From Chitinophaga sp. SYP-B3965 (lineage in GTDB: Bacteria > Bacteroidota > Bacteroidia > Chitinophagales > Chitinophagaceae), in NCBI RefSeq assembly GCF_009647655.1, contig NZ_WJFD01000006.1, positions 270,139 through 334,138 on the forward strand: DNA of 64,000 bases, read 5' to 3'. Position numbers and translations under genes: made by a program. Shown here piece by piece: positions 8,273 through 16,395 of this stretch. Below the pieces are notes generated by a model. That model saw only the letters and a list, made by a program, of their open reading frames with translations, was not told where the DNA came from and did no database searches. Numbering within the stretch: position 1 is the stretch's first letter; every line of letters starts with the position of its first letter.

Positions 8273-9736
8273 ATGTTACCATATAAATCATTAATACAGG
8301 TTGATCGAAATGCTGCTGTACCATTGTATATACAGGTCTGCAATACATTTATATCATTGATCACGAATGGCACGCTACAGCCATCGGATCTGTTACCAAG
8401 CTCCCGGATACTGGCAGATCTGATCGGCATTAACAGGAACACCGTGAAACTGGCGTATGAAGAACTGATCAGTCAGGGTTGGGCTGAATCCATTGAACGC
8501 AAAGGCGTGTTTGTACTATCCAGGTTACCTGTGCTTTCCAAAAACAGGCTTCCGGAAGCTAACAAAAGCAACAGTCCACAAGAGGGGTTCATATGGACCA
8601 ATAACTTTGAAAATGCGACACCTGCCGAAAATCTTCAGCAAACACTTCTTGCTATTGATGATGGTTTTCCTGATGTGCGCCTGGCACCGGTAGATCAGCT
8701 CATGCGGGAATATCGAAGTCTTTCCAGGAGATTTTACAGGAGGAACTTTCTGAAGTATGGTAGTTCTAAGGGATCAGAACATCTTCGCACCGCTATTTGC
8801 AACTACCTTTCCAATAGCAGGGGTTTAGTTGTTTCTGCTGAAAACATACTCATTACAAAAGGCAGCCAGATGGGCATCTATTTAGCTGCACAACTGCTGC
8901 TTAAGCCTGCTGATAATATAGCAGTGGGGGTTTCTAATTACATTTCAGCAGATGATACTTTCAGGCATTCGGGTGCAAACCTCCTGCGGATCCCTGTTGA
9001 TCTCCATGGAATGGATATTGATCACCTCGAAGAACTCTTACAGCACAAGAAAATAAAGGCCCTATATGTGGTGCCGCATCATCACTTTCCAACAACGGTA
9101 ACTATGAGCATGGAGCGGAGGTTAAAACTATTAAACCTCGCCAAAGAATACCGTTTTGCCATTATCGAAGACGATTATGATTTTGATTTCCACTATGATA
9201 ATAAACCCTACCTGCCATTGGCCAGTGTTGATCACAATCAGCATGTAATCTATATCGGTTCAATTTCGAAAACCTTTGCCCCTGCCCTGCGGATCGGGTT
9301 TATGACAGGGCCTTCTGCGTTTGTGGAAGCCGCATCTTCATTAAGGCAGCTGATAGACAAACAAGGTGACACCCTATTGGAAGAAGCTTTTGCTGTGCTG
9401 TTCGACAATGGCGAAATGGACAGGCACTTCCGGAAATCATTAAAGATCTATAAGCAGCGCAGGGATTATTTCTGTCATTTGCTCAAAGCCGATTTTAATG
9501 ATGTGATAGCGTTCAAAACACCAGAGGGAGGACTTGGCGTATGGTCCAATTTTGATAAAAAGATCGATCTGATCAAAATGTCTGAAGATGCCTTAAAGAA
9601 AGGGCTTTATATCGGAAATGGGAATTTTTATAAGAACGAATCCTTTTCAACCAATGCACTGAGAATGGGGTTTGCTTCACTGGAAGAAAGTGAAATGATA
9701 AAAGCGCTCGGGATACTGAAAAAGATTTTGCATTAA
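8273..9736 (+). CDS. MocR-type (GntR/aminotransferase fusion) transcriptional regulator
   Basis: This 487-residue protein combines an N-terminal GntR winged helix (about residues 15-82: VPLYIQVCNTFISLITNG, LLPSSRILADLIGINRNTVKLAYEEL) with a C-terminal class I aminotransferase-like domain. The PLP lysine is Lys333 in GSISKTFAPALR, and the aspartate that pairs with the cofactor is in IIEDDYDFDF. Such proteins bind DNA at direct repeats and sense PLP or amines. ATG 8273 is chosen over the upstream TTG 8240, which lies in the promoter. It is divergent from DoxX. The flanking AhpD-like, DoxX and GNAT promoters share an element, making this protein the likely regulator (inference). Confidence 0.9.
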   Translation: MLPYKSLIQVDRNAAVPLYIQVCNTFISLITNGTLQPSDLLPSSRILADLIGINRNTVKLAYEELISQGWAESIERKGVFVLSRLPVLSKNRLPEANKSNSPQEGFIWTNNFENATPAENLQQTLLAIDDGFPDVRLAPVDQLMREYRSLSRRFYRRNFLKYGSSKGSEHLRTAICNYLSNSRGLVVSAENILITKGSQMGIYLAAQLLLKPADNIAVGVSNYISADDTFRHSGANLLRIPVDLHGMDIDHLEELLQHKKIKALYVVPHHHFPTTVTMSMERRLKLLNLAKEYRFAIIEDDYDFDFHYDNKPYLPLASVDHNQHVIYIGSISKTFAPALRIGFMTGPSAFVEAASSLRQLIDKQGDTLLEEAFAVLFDNGEMDRHFRKSLKIYKQRRDYFCHLLKADFNDVIAFKTPEGGLGVWSNFDKKIDLIKMSEDALKKGLYIGNGNFYKNESFSTNALRMGFASLEESEMIKALGILKKILH

Positions 9737-9764
9737 GGCCGGTGGGCCACCCATTATCTTCTGG

Positions 9765-9802
9765 CTGGCATATTTAGCATCCACGTCGCTGCCCTAGTTT
9801 TG
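9765..9802 (+). promoter_or_regulatory. Promoter of GNAT gene with candidate MocR-regulon element
   Basis: CTGGCATATT begins at 9765 and the -7 box TAGTTTTG lies at 9795-9802, 30 bases on. The whole stretch resembles 6617-6654 (shared TGGCATATT, ATCCA, CG and TG positions), although the two downstream genes are unrelated. Confidence 0.6.
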
Positions 9803-9818
9803 TAGCAAACAAACAATT

Positions 9819-10247
9819 ATGGAGGTTAAAATAATAAAAACAGCGCTGGAAATTGAACAATGCCGGGAAGTTGCTTTTCTGCTAAGGCCACATCTGAATA
9901 AAGATAACTGGGTTTCCATGATCTCGGAGATGATGCAAAATGAAAAGTACAGTATCGCCGGAATTATGGACAATGATAAAATTGTTGCCTTTGCAGGATA
10001 CCGCATCATGACTTCACTGCATAGCGGTTATATAATTTACATTGACGATCTCTGCACGCTGGAAACTTATAGAGGGAAAGGCCTGGCGTCTCAATTATTA
10101 AAATATGTGGAAACTATTGCTGTATCAAATAATATGGATGCAGTAGTGCTTGATACCGATTTTAATAATAATACGGCGCAGAAGTTATATCTGAAGAATG
10201 GGTTTAAGCTGGCTGCGCTTCATCTTGCCTGTGATCTGAGAAAATAA
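9819..10247 (+). CDS. GNAT-family N-acetyltransferase
   Basis: This 142-residue single-domain acetyltransferase has the acetyl-CoA pyrophosphate-binding motif A in YRGKGLASQLL (RxxGxA type), preceded by the beta-4 strand IIYIDDLCTLE. A C-terminal AQKLYLKNGFK is typical of the fold. Substrate is unknown. It probably belongs to the local regulon of the MocR-type regulator just upstream, because its promoter shares an element with the DoxX and AhpD-like promoters. Confidence 0.88.
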   Translation: MEVKIIKTALEIEQCREVAFLLRPHLNKDNWVSMISEMMQNEKYSIAGIMDNDKIVAFAGYRIMTSLHSGYIIYIDDLCTLETYRGKGLASQLLKYVETIAVSNNMDAVVLDTDFNNNTAQKLYLKNGFKLAALHLACDLRK

Positions 10248-10285
10248 TAAAGAAGCGAAAAGAAGCTATCTTTTCGCTTCTTTAT
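10247..10285. terminator. Bidirectional terminator, perfect 16-bp stem
   Basis: ATAAAGAAGCGAAAAG (10247-10262) pairs perfectly with 10270-10285 around a 7-base loop. It sits between the convergent GNAT and PhyH genes and is T-rich on the distal arm of either strand. Confidence 0.8.
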
Positions 10286-10292
10286 GGTATTG

Positions 10293-11051
10293 CTATAAGA
10301 ATATCAAAGGATTATTGCCCCTGTTCTCTCCCCGGCAATGATATACTTTATGATTTATATTATCAGGATGTTGCTGGTTCATGACGAGGTCCGTATTAAA
10401 ATACCGCATGGTATAGCCAGTCCTTCTTTTATCACTTGTATTGGGATTGGCGCCATGAATAATGCGGGAGTCATGCAGGGAGTAATGATTTTGCTTCAGC
10501 TCAAGCCACACCACCTTGCTCTCATCAACTGCTGATCTTTTTATTTCAATATTAAAAATGCTGTGATCCGTATTCATTTTTTCATATTCGGAAAACCCGT
10601 TATTGTGCGAACCCGGGATCACGCCCATACAACCGTTCTCTTGTACAGATTCATCTATAGCCAGCCAAAGTGTAACAATGCTATCAAAACGGTCGAAGCG
10701 GCCATTCCAATAAGCGCTGTCCTCATGCCAGGGTGTTTTCTTTCCGGTTTTTGGTTCTTTGCAGATGAAGTGACTGCTCCACAATCCTATATTCGGGCCT
10801 ATTAATCCCTGAACAATATCCAATACTTCGGGAGCCATTAAAAATTTAAATAAACGTGCATCCTTCATGTGCGGCACATCCAGTTCGTCCGGCCTTAAGT
10901 TACCCCGGTTATTCAGATGCTCTTCAAAAATGGTAAATAACTCGTTGAATCGTTCTTTACTGAATAAGGGTCTGCTGGTAAGTAGGTATCCGTTGTCTTT
11001 GTAATAGGAAATTTCTTCCTGAGAAAGCCTTGTTTTTTCTTCTGTTTCCAT
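10293..11051 (-). CDS. Phytanoyl-CoA dioxygenase (PhyH) family protein
   Basis: This Fe(II)/2-oxoglutarate-dependent oxygenase of the PhyH family has 252 residues from ATG 11051. The iron ligands are visible as HED in TPWHEDSAYWNG and a distal His in IIHGANPNTSDKRR, with the 2-oxoglutarate-binding Arg following. The start at 11090 is possible but would run through a perfect inverted repeat and a putative -7 box. PhyH enzymes hydroxylate diverse small molecules. Here the gene is downstream of the PUL's AraC regulator and carries its own copy of the PUL regulatory element at 11102-11144, so it is probably part of the same sugar response (inference). Confidence 0.85.
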   Translation of the reverse strand: METEEKTRLSQEEISYYKDNGYLLTSRPLFSKERFNELFTIFEEHLNNRGNLRPDELDVPHMKDARLFKFLMAPEVLDIVQGLIGPNIGLWSSHFICKEPKTGKKTPWHEDSAYWNGRFDRFDSIVTLWLAIDESVQENGCMGVIPGSHNNGFSEYEKMNTDHSIFNIEIKRSAVDESKVVWLELKQNHYSLHDSRIIHGANPNTSDKRRTGYTMRYFNTDLVMNQQHPDNINHKVYHCRGENRGNNPLIFL

Positions 11052-11071
11052 TACATCATGTTTTGATGTAA
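11051..11071. repeat. Perfect 8-bp inverted repeat at the PhyH start
   Basis: TTACATCA (11051-11058), spacer TGTTT, then TGATGTAA (11064-11071). The left arm reaches the ATG of the PhyH gene and the right arm overlaps a -7-like box TACATTTA (- strand, 11076-11069). It could be an operator or an mRNA hairpin covering the translation start. Confidence 0.6.
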
Positions 11072-11101
11072 ATGTAGTGAGCAAGGGCATCAGAATACGG
11101 T

Positions 11102-11144
11102 CTATCTTTTACTCTTTAACCCCTGTTTTTTACGCTAAAGCGAC
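11102..11144. promoter_or_regulatory. PUL regulatory element, copy X (upstream of PhyH)
   Basis: The stretch CTGTTTTTTACGCTAAA (11123-11139) is identical to the reverse complement of copy Z at the SusC promoter and nearly so to copy Y. A -7-like box TACATTTA lies on the - strand at 11076-11069, 65 bases from the GCTAAA core, almost the same spacing as in the other two copies. The element ends at the stop codon of the AraC gene. Confidence 0.7.
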
Positions 11145-11981
11145 CTACACTATCGTCTGGCTGCTTTTCCTATATGCTGATGGTGTTTGTTGGTATAGCT
11201 GTTTAAAGGTTTTATAAAAATGACCAAGGTTGGTGAATCCGCAATCATTGCAGATTGTTTTTATAGGCGCATTGGTGATAGAGAGTTGTTTGGTAGCAAA
11301 ATTCATACGCAGTTCAGTCACCAGGTCCGTCAATGTTTTATGCAGGGTCCGTTGCACAGTTCTGTTCACATGGTCTATATTTCTTTCCGCAAGATTGGCA
11401 AAACCGCGTACACCCTGCTTAAACAGAAAAGGTGTGGAAAAGCCTTTTATAGCCTGGTTTAACCAGGCAGGTATTTTCTGATCTACAGATAGCGGATCAT
11501 TATCAAACAATAAACGGAAAATGAACAGCAGTAAATGATCCAGATAAAAGCTGGATTTGCGGTTCTGCAATACCTCTTCGGCCCGTTGTGAGATCCTGCG
11601 GATAGATGAAACTGCCATCAGCGTCTGATAGGGAACAATATCACGGGTCCAGAAAAAGGTATCGGAGCCGGCAAAATATCTGCTTCTTAAATGTTGTAAA
11701 GTATCCAGCGAAAAAGCAAGGTTCATTAAAGTAATGCCTCCTTTTGCAGAAGTGAAAGTGTGCTGATCATCCGGCCGGACCATAACCAGGTGACCGGGTT
11801 CCAGCATCACTTTGCAGCCATTGATCAAATGGGTGCCGTTTCCGCTTTCCACCCAAAAGATCTCCGCAAAATCATGCTTATGCAAAGACAGGTCGTGACG
11901 GGAATGAATAGTAACCCTGGCCAGGTGAAAGGCCTCATCGCCTCTCACAAAATTTTTCAACAGGAATTTCTTTACGCCCAT
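11145..11981 (-). CDS. AraC-family transcriptional regulator with cupin sensor, PUL regulator
   Basis: This 278-residue protein has an N-terminal cupin-type sugar-sensing domain (residues 15-110: HKHDFAEIFWVESG, LEPGHLVMVRPDDQHTF). A C-terminal AraC double helix-turn-helix (about 185-275) contains LSITNAPIKTICNDCGF and LGHFYKTFKQLYQQTPSAYR. The organisation resembles RhaS/RhaR-like activators. Its ATG is 2 bases after the stop of the glycosidase gene (TGA TC ATG), so the two are co-transcribed and probably translationally coupled. If it binds the element found at 11102, 14067 and 16182, it controls its own operon as well as PhyH and the SusC operon. That assignment is inference from proximity. 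Confidence 0.9.
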   Translation of the reverse strand: MGVKKFLLKNFVRGDEAFHLARVTIHSRHDLSLHKHDFAEIFWVESGNGTHLINGCKVMLEPGHLVMVRPDDQHTFTSAKGGITLMNLAFSLDTLQHLRSRYFAGSDTFFWTRDIVPYQTLMAVSSIRRISQRAEEVLQNRKSSFYLDHLLLFIFRLLFDNDPLSVDQKIPAWLNQAIKGFSTPFLFKQGVRGFANLAERNIDHVNRTVQRTLHKTLTDLVTELRMNFATKQLSITNAPIKTICNDCGFTNLGHFYKTFKQLYQQTPSAYRKSSQTIV

Positions 11982-11983
11982 GA

Positions 11984-14029
11984 TCAGAATATCTTTATTG
12001 TTCCGGGTTTCCCCTGATACTTTATTTTACCATCCAGCGTGATCTTACAAAAGGTTGAAGAAAGCTCCACATCTACTACATGGTTCCTATGAGAGAATCC
12101 TTTTATTTCAACCTTATCTTTTATAGTGGATCGGGGATGGATCCACAAGCTGCCGTCCAAACGGGGATCTAACCCTACCATGCCATACAGGATAGCACCC
12201 GCGCCCATTAGCCCTGCAACAACATTAGCCCTTTTAAAGGAAGGTGCGCCGGGACGATCGCAATAATGCTCCTGCGGAAAATAAGGGAGTTGCTGGCCTA
12301 TCCAGAATTGACGTTTTAATACGTCCCAGGCTTTTTCCGGAAGATTCTCCTGGTAAAGGTCTAATGCCAGCTGGGGCAGATCTCCTGAGTAAGCGCCGCC
12401 GCCGCCCCAATCTGTATCTGTCACTTCGTAATGAATGGAATCTGCTTTGGATACACTGCTAACACCATAAGGAAAAAGGAATTTGCCTTCTTCCAATTGT
12501 TCCAGCATTCTTTTCTTCATAGCTGGTGTGCATATACCGGTCCGGAGGATATCGAACACCTGGATGGAATATACAATCTCTTTATGGCCGTCGGGATATT
12601 TGCAGCAGAACCATCCGGTTGCTTCATCCCAGAGCGCTTTTTTAACATCCCCGGCAATAACATCTGCATTTTTGCGCCATTGCTGAACAGCTGTTTTATC
12701 ATAACCGATCTTTTCTCCCATATCTGCCAAACGCCTGAAACACCATGCCCGTTCTGCATTGGGACTGGGCACCATATGTTCCCAGCCCATGCCCCGCATT
12801 TCAAGTAAATTATGCTGGTTTCCGTAATCGATCACGCCATTTATCATGGGTCTTTTTTCATCGCTTAGCACGAGCTTCTTTACCTGTTCAAACAGATCGG
12901 GATAAACACGGTCCTGGCAAGCTATGGCATATACGAGAGCCGTAAAGGCAGTAGTGCTGTATGCATATCTTACACCCAGTCCCGTTCCATCCTGTGCAAA
13001 AGCATAATAATTTTCCAGGTCGATGGCCGTCATCATGCGCGCAATGTCCAGCAATTTGTCTCCCATCATCAGGGAAACAAGCCCGGGCGCATATCCTGCC
13101 ACATCCCACAGGTAAGTGTTCATGCCACCTCCATCCAGTCCGCTGGTAACAATGGTAGGTTGCAATTTAAATTCCGGTTTTTCCCAGATGCATACCAATC
13201 CTGAAGCAATGGATCTTTTATAATAGCTCTCGAGTGCTGCATGGTTTGTTTTAAGTGTAGGGATATCTTTCAACGCCCATGCCAGTCGTTTTTTCCAAGC
13301 TTCATCTGTTTGTTTTTCCCAGGCTGCCAGGCCATCATTGTTTGTACTTTCAGCGAACACCACGGCGATATAACCAGTCTGGCTTTGCTGCGGGGTAATG
13401 TTCAGGTGCTGTCCTTCCTGCAACACATTCACTTTTACAATGTCGTTCTTCTGCGGATCAGCCGGTGGCATAAAGCCCCATTCCTTCAGCGGATATGCAG
13501 CAGGTTTCCCTTTATTTATTAAGGGGATCATCGTCACATCCATGTTAACTGCTGTTCTGTTCTTTATCTCATAACGTATTAAAAAGCCTGGCTTGTCTGC
13601 CAGTGGTATGAGGTGTGAATTGATCTCAAAGGAAATCAGGCCACCTTCATGCATCCTGTGATAGGTGCCTCTGCGTATGATCCTGTCTGGCTGCCATTGC
13701 CCACCGGTATAAAGGATATTCCTAATCTTGCTGCCCCAAACGAAGTGATCTCTGATAGTATCGCCATTCACTACAAACCGGGCTTCAAACTTAAATCCAT
13801 TGCCTGAAATTGGCGGAGACATTACCTCTCCCACTCCTAAGACGGAATTTAAAACCGGGTTTACACTGGTATAACCACTTCCCACCCAAAGGTGGTTGGG
13901 AGGTGTGACCAGCGCGTTCAGGTCAATCGCAAAATCTTTGAGCTGCCATTTGGACTGGGCCATCAGCTGAGAGCAACAACATGTGAGCAGGAATATGAGT
14001 TGACCAGTTCTTGCAAAGCGTATTTTCAT
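11984..14029 (-). CDS. Secreted (alpha/alpha)6-barrel (six-hairpin) glycoside hydrolase
   Basis: This 681-residue protein has a signal peptide (GQLIFLLTCCCSQLMAQ). An N-terminal beta-sandwich (to about residue 240) precedes an (alpha/alpha)6 catalytic domain typical of GH15/37/63/65-like enzymes. Landmarks include NTYLWDVAGYAPGL, AQDGTGLGVRYAYSTTAF, GMGWEHMVPSPNAERAW, TDTDWGGGGAYSGDLPQLAL and FKRANVVAGLMGAGAILYGMVG. A short C-terminal beta-domain follows. Family assignment within the superfamily is uncertain; acidic residues in the WD and TDTDW segments are candidate catalytic groups. It is first in an operon with the AraC regulator and has PUL element copy Y in its promoter. Confidence 0.78.
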   Translation of the reverse strand: MKIRFARTGQLIFLLTCCCSQLMAQSKWQLKDFAIDLNALVTPPNHLWVGSGYTSVNPVLNSVLGVGEVMSPPISGNGFKFEARFVVNGDTIRDHFVWGSKIRNILYTGGQWQPDRIIRRGTYHRMHEGGLISFEINSHLIPLADKPGFLIRYEIKNRTAVNMDVTMIPLINKGKPAAYPLKEWGFMPPADPQKNDIVKVNVLQEGQHLNITPQQSQTGYIAVVFAESTNNDGLAAWEKQTDEAWKKRLAWALKDIPTLKTNHAALESYYKRSIASGLVCIWEKPEFKLQPTIVTSGLDGGGMNTYLWDVAGYAPGLVSLMMGDKLLDIARMMTAIDLENYYAFAQDGTGLGVRYAYSTTAFTALVYAIACQDRVYPDLFEQVKKLVLSDEKRPMINGVIDYGNQHNLLEMRGMGWEHMVPSPNAERAWCFRRLADMGEKIGYDKTAVQQWRKNADVIAGDVKKALWDEATGWFCCKYPDGHKEIVYSIQVFDILRTGICTPAMKKRMLEQLEEGKFLFPYGVSSVSKADSIHYEVTDTDWGGGGAYSGDLPQLALDLYQENLPEKAWDVLKRQFWIGQQLPYFPQEHYCDRPGAPSFKRANVVAGLMGAGAILYGMVGLDPRLDGSLWIHPRSTIKDKVEIKGFSHRNHVVDVELSSTFCKITLDGKIKYQGKPGTIKIF

Positions 14030-14066
14030 CCGTTAGTTTTATCTTTTTTATTTGCTGGATAGAACC

Positions 14067-14141
14067 TAAAAATAGTGAAACTTTCAGGGAGGAAGCAGTT
14101 TCCTTTTATCTTAAAATAGCTGTTTACTACGCTAAACCGAC
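14067..14141. promoter_or_regulatory. PUL regulatory element, copy Y (glycosidase / mannanase intergenic)
   Basis: The element aligns over its full 75 bases with copy Z (16182-16257, reversed) at about 66 of 76 columns by hand, with bases 14096-14125 identical for 30 in a row. The distal end is a -7-like box TATTTTTA (- strand, 14074-14067) directed at the six-hairpin glycosidase. The GCTAAA core is 64 bases away from it. It may also serve the divergent GH26 gene. Confidence 0.75.
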
Positions 14142-14223
14142 TATGCTGAAGAATAGCCCTCCTGATGTGTGTATCTTATAACCGCAAGGCAAAAAATTTC
14201 TGTTCATCTAAAAAAGAAACGTT

Positions 14224-15297
14224 ATGAAAATCGCTATCCTGAAACTATTTACATTAATGCAGGTGATGCTCAGTTCGGGCTGTGTGAAGCAGGAAAACAC
14301 GCTTGTTACTATTCCCGATAACCTGATAATGGGCGCCAATCCTACGCTGGACCGCAGCACCGATTCACTGTTAAGGTTCATTCAGAACCTTAAGAATCAA
14401 CCGGGCAAACGGATACTGGCCGGGCAAAACAGTAACATCTCTCATAAAACGCAATATAAACTGGGAGATGATCAGATCATTCATCCTTTTGCGCAAGCTA
14501 CCGGAAAGTATCCGGCCATTGTTGGTTCTGATTTTAATGATATTGACAACTGGAGAAATCATTCCCCTTTCCTGAAAGATCTGAACAAGCAGCATGGATG
14601 TATTATTGAGATCTGCGGCGGCCTCAACAACCCTGGAGTTACCAGCGGCAGTGATCTCAGCGCTTTATTACCTGGCGGCTCGCTGAGAGCGCAATGGGTG
14701 ACCAACATGGATTCCATGGCGGCCAAATTAGCGTACTTCCAGGCAAACCAGGTAAGCATATTATACCGGCCTTTCCACGAAATGAACGGTAGCTGGTGCT
14801 GGTATTACACAACTAACCATGCAAACTTCAGAGCACTGTGGGCCGACCTGTTCAATTATCTCACGAATACTAAACATTTAAATAATCTCATCTGGATCTA
14901 TGCCCCTAACAATAATGTAGTGGGTGACGGTGCCTACACCAATTACTACCCCGGTACCAGCTATGTAGACATTGTGGGAGCGGATGTGTATGCCGACAAT
15001 ATGGTCATCAATGATTACAGTGTGATAAGAACCCTGGCCAAACCTATCATGCTAACAGAATTCGGCACTGGCCATGGCGTAAGAGGAAACAGTGATCCGA
15101 ACCTGAATGGCACGTTTGACTATAACCTGCTGGCGGAAAAGATCAGGACCACCTATCCCAATGTGATAGGCTGGCTGTGCTGGCATGACTGGAACACCAC
15201 CCAGCTGGGATGGATCTATAAATCTATGTACAAAAATAATTATAGTAATCTCATCAATCACAGCTGGGTGGCATGGGCCAGTGATGTTAACTATTGA
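14224..15297 (+). CDS. GH26 family beta-mannanase-like lipoprotein
   Basis: This 357-residue protein has a lipoprotein signal (MKIAILKLFTLMQVMLSSGC, lipobox LSSGC), so it is probably anchored in the outer membrane. The TIM-barrel domain carries GH26 signatures: acid/base glutamate in RPFHEMNGSWCW, nucleophile glutamate in IMLTEFGTGHG, plus LIWIYAPNN and DIVGADVYAD. GH26 enzymes mostly cleave beta-1,4-mannans, with some acting on mixed-linkage glucan or xylan. It is divergent from the glycosidase across element Y and its 3' end overlaps the convergent TIM-barrel gene by 7 bases. Confidence 0.9.
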   Translation: MKIAILKLFTLMQVMLSSGCVKQENTLVTIPDNLIMGANPTLDRSTDSLLRFIQNLKNQPGKRILAGQNSNISHKTQYKLGDDQIIHPFAQATGKYPAIVGSDFNDIDNWRNHSPFLKDLNKQHGCIIEICGGLNNPGVTSGSDLSALLPGGSLRAQWVTNMDSMAAKLAYFQANQVSILYRPFHEMNGSWCWYYTTNHANFRALWADLFNYLTNTKHLNNLIWIYAPNNNVVGDGAYTNYYPGTSYVDIVGADVYADNMVINDYSVIRTLAKPIMLTEFGTGHGVRGNSDPNLNGTFDYNLLAEKIRTTYPNVIGWLCWHDWNTTQLGWIYKSMYKNNYSNLINHSWVAWASDVNY

Positions 15298-16115
15298 TAA
15301 CGCTTCCGCAGCAATTGCAGCATATACACATTAATGGCCCATTGATCAGATAAGGGATCACGTGTATAGGGAAGCGTTGGCATATAATCAGGTGGGCCGA
15401 ATTCAGTTAATACTGTAAGTCGCTCACCTGCTTTCTTTTTTGCTTCCACCACTTTATCCCACCAGTCAAAATGCGCATTCACTGCAGATTCCCATTCAGG
15501 CGCCCGGGGATCATTCACCTGCGGCCCTTCCGGATGACCAATGCGTGCATGAATATGGTCTACACGGGACAATGTAAGATCAAGGGTTTCCTGCTGATCC
15601 TCCAGCAGGGTTTCGCTCACATTACACCAATGCGACACATCGAAAGTGATACGTAACTCCGGAATGGTATCAATATAATGCCTGGCCACCGGCGCTGCAT
15701 ACAGCATCCTTGCCCGATGTGTTTCATGACAAATAATGATACCCGTTTGCCTGGATAATTTGGTGGTATGATCAATGAAAGCTTTGTTCTGATCATAGCT
15801 GAAAAAGTCCCTTCCGGAATGGCAATTGATGTAAAGCGGCCGCTGAATAGTTTGTGTGGCGGCTTCATCTATCATGGCAGTAAACTCATCAAAATGCTTT
15901 TGATAGTTACTGCTGAAACCGGCACACAGTAATCCAACTTCCAGCTCATATTTTTTCAGTGCCGCAAATAATTCTTCCTGCACTTTTTTTTCTGATGGCC
16001 ATAATGTTTCGATCCCATCATATCCTTCCTCTTTTACCTTCCTGCAAAGTTCATCGATAGTGCCGGGAAAGCCCCAGTTGGTGGCCAGGATCTTTAGTTC
16101 AAATTCATTATTCAT
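15291..16115 (-). CDS. Sugar phosphate isomerase/epimerase-like TIM-barrel protein
   Basis: This is a xylose isomerase-like TIM barrel of 274 residues from ATG 16115 (MNNEFELKILATNWGF). The longer frame to 16172 gives an implausible N-terminus. Metal-ligand type residues appear in CHETHRARML, ITFDVSHWCNV, HIHARIGHPEGPQ and VLTEFGPPDY, the usual Glu/Asp/His set of this superfamily. It lacks a signal peptide and is therefore cytoplasmic, likely converting a sugar released by the PUL. The exact reaction is unknown. It lies 66 bases from element Z. Confidence 0.82.
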   Translation of the reverse strand: MNNEFELKILATNWGFPGTIDELCRKVKEEGYDGIETLWPSEKKVQEELFAALKKYELEVGLLCAGFSSNYQKHFDEFTAMIDEAATQTIQRPLYINCHSGRDFFSYDQNKAFIDHTTKLSRQTGIIICHETHRARMLYAAPVARHYIDTIPELRITFDVSHWCNVSETLLEDQQETLDLTLSRVDHIHARIGHPEGPQVNDPRAPEWESAVNAHFDWWDKVVEAKKKAGERLTVLTEFGPPDYMPTLPYTRDPLSDQWAINVYMLQLLRKRYQ

Positions 16116-16181
16116 ATTAAGATCTGATTTATAGGTTGTTGTTGTAAGGTAAGCACATCCATAGGGTAACAATGCCCAAAA

Positions 16182-16257
16182 GTCGTTTTAGCGTAAAAAA
16201 CAGCTATTTTAAGATAAAAGGAAACTGATTCCACCTTGAAAGTAGTCGTTATTTTTA
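16182..16257. promoter_or_regulatory. PUL regulatory element, copy Z (SusC promoter)
   Basis: This is the inverted copy of element Y, with 16198-16227 identical to 14125-14096. The -7-like box TATTTTTA (+ strand, 16250-16257) lies 65 bases from the core GCTAAA (16192-16187 on - strand), pointing toward SusC at 16396. The leader would be about 130 bases. The opposite side faces the TIM-barrel gene at 16115. Confidence 0.75.
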
Positions 16258-16395
16258 CAGCGTTAGTTGAATACATAGGTGAACGTTGTGAACAATATTA
16301 AGACTCTCTTATTCTTTGGTTCGGGTAAGGCTTTCCACGTACTTCATTATTTTCTGTAAAGTAATCTCATTATTATTCTAAAATAGATTTCCGTT

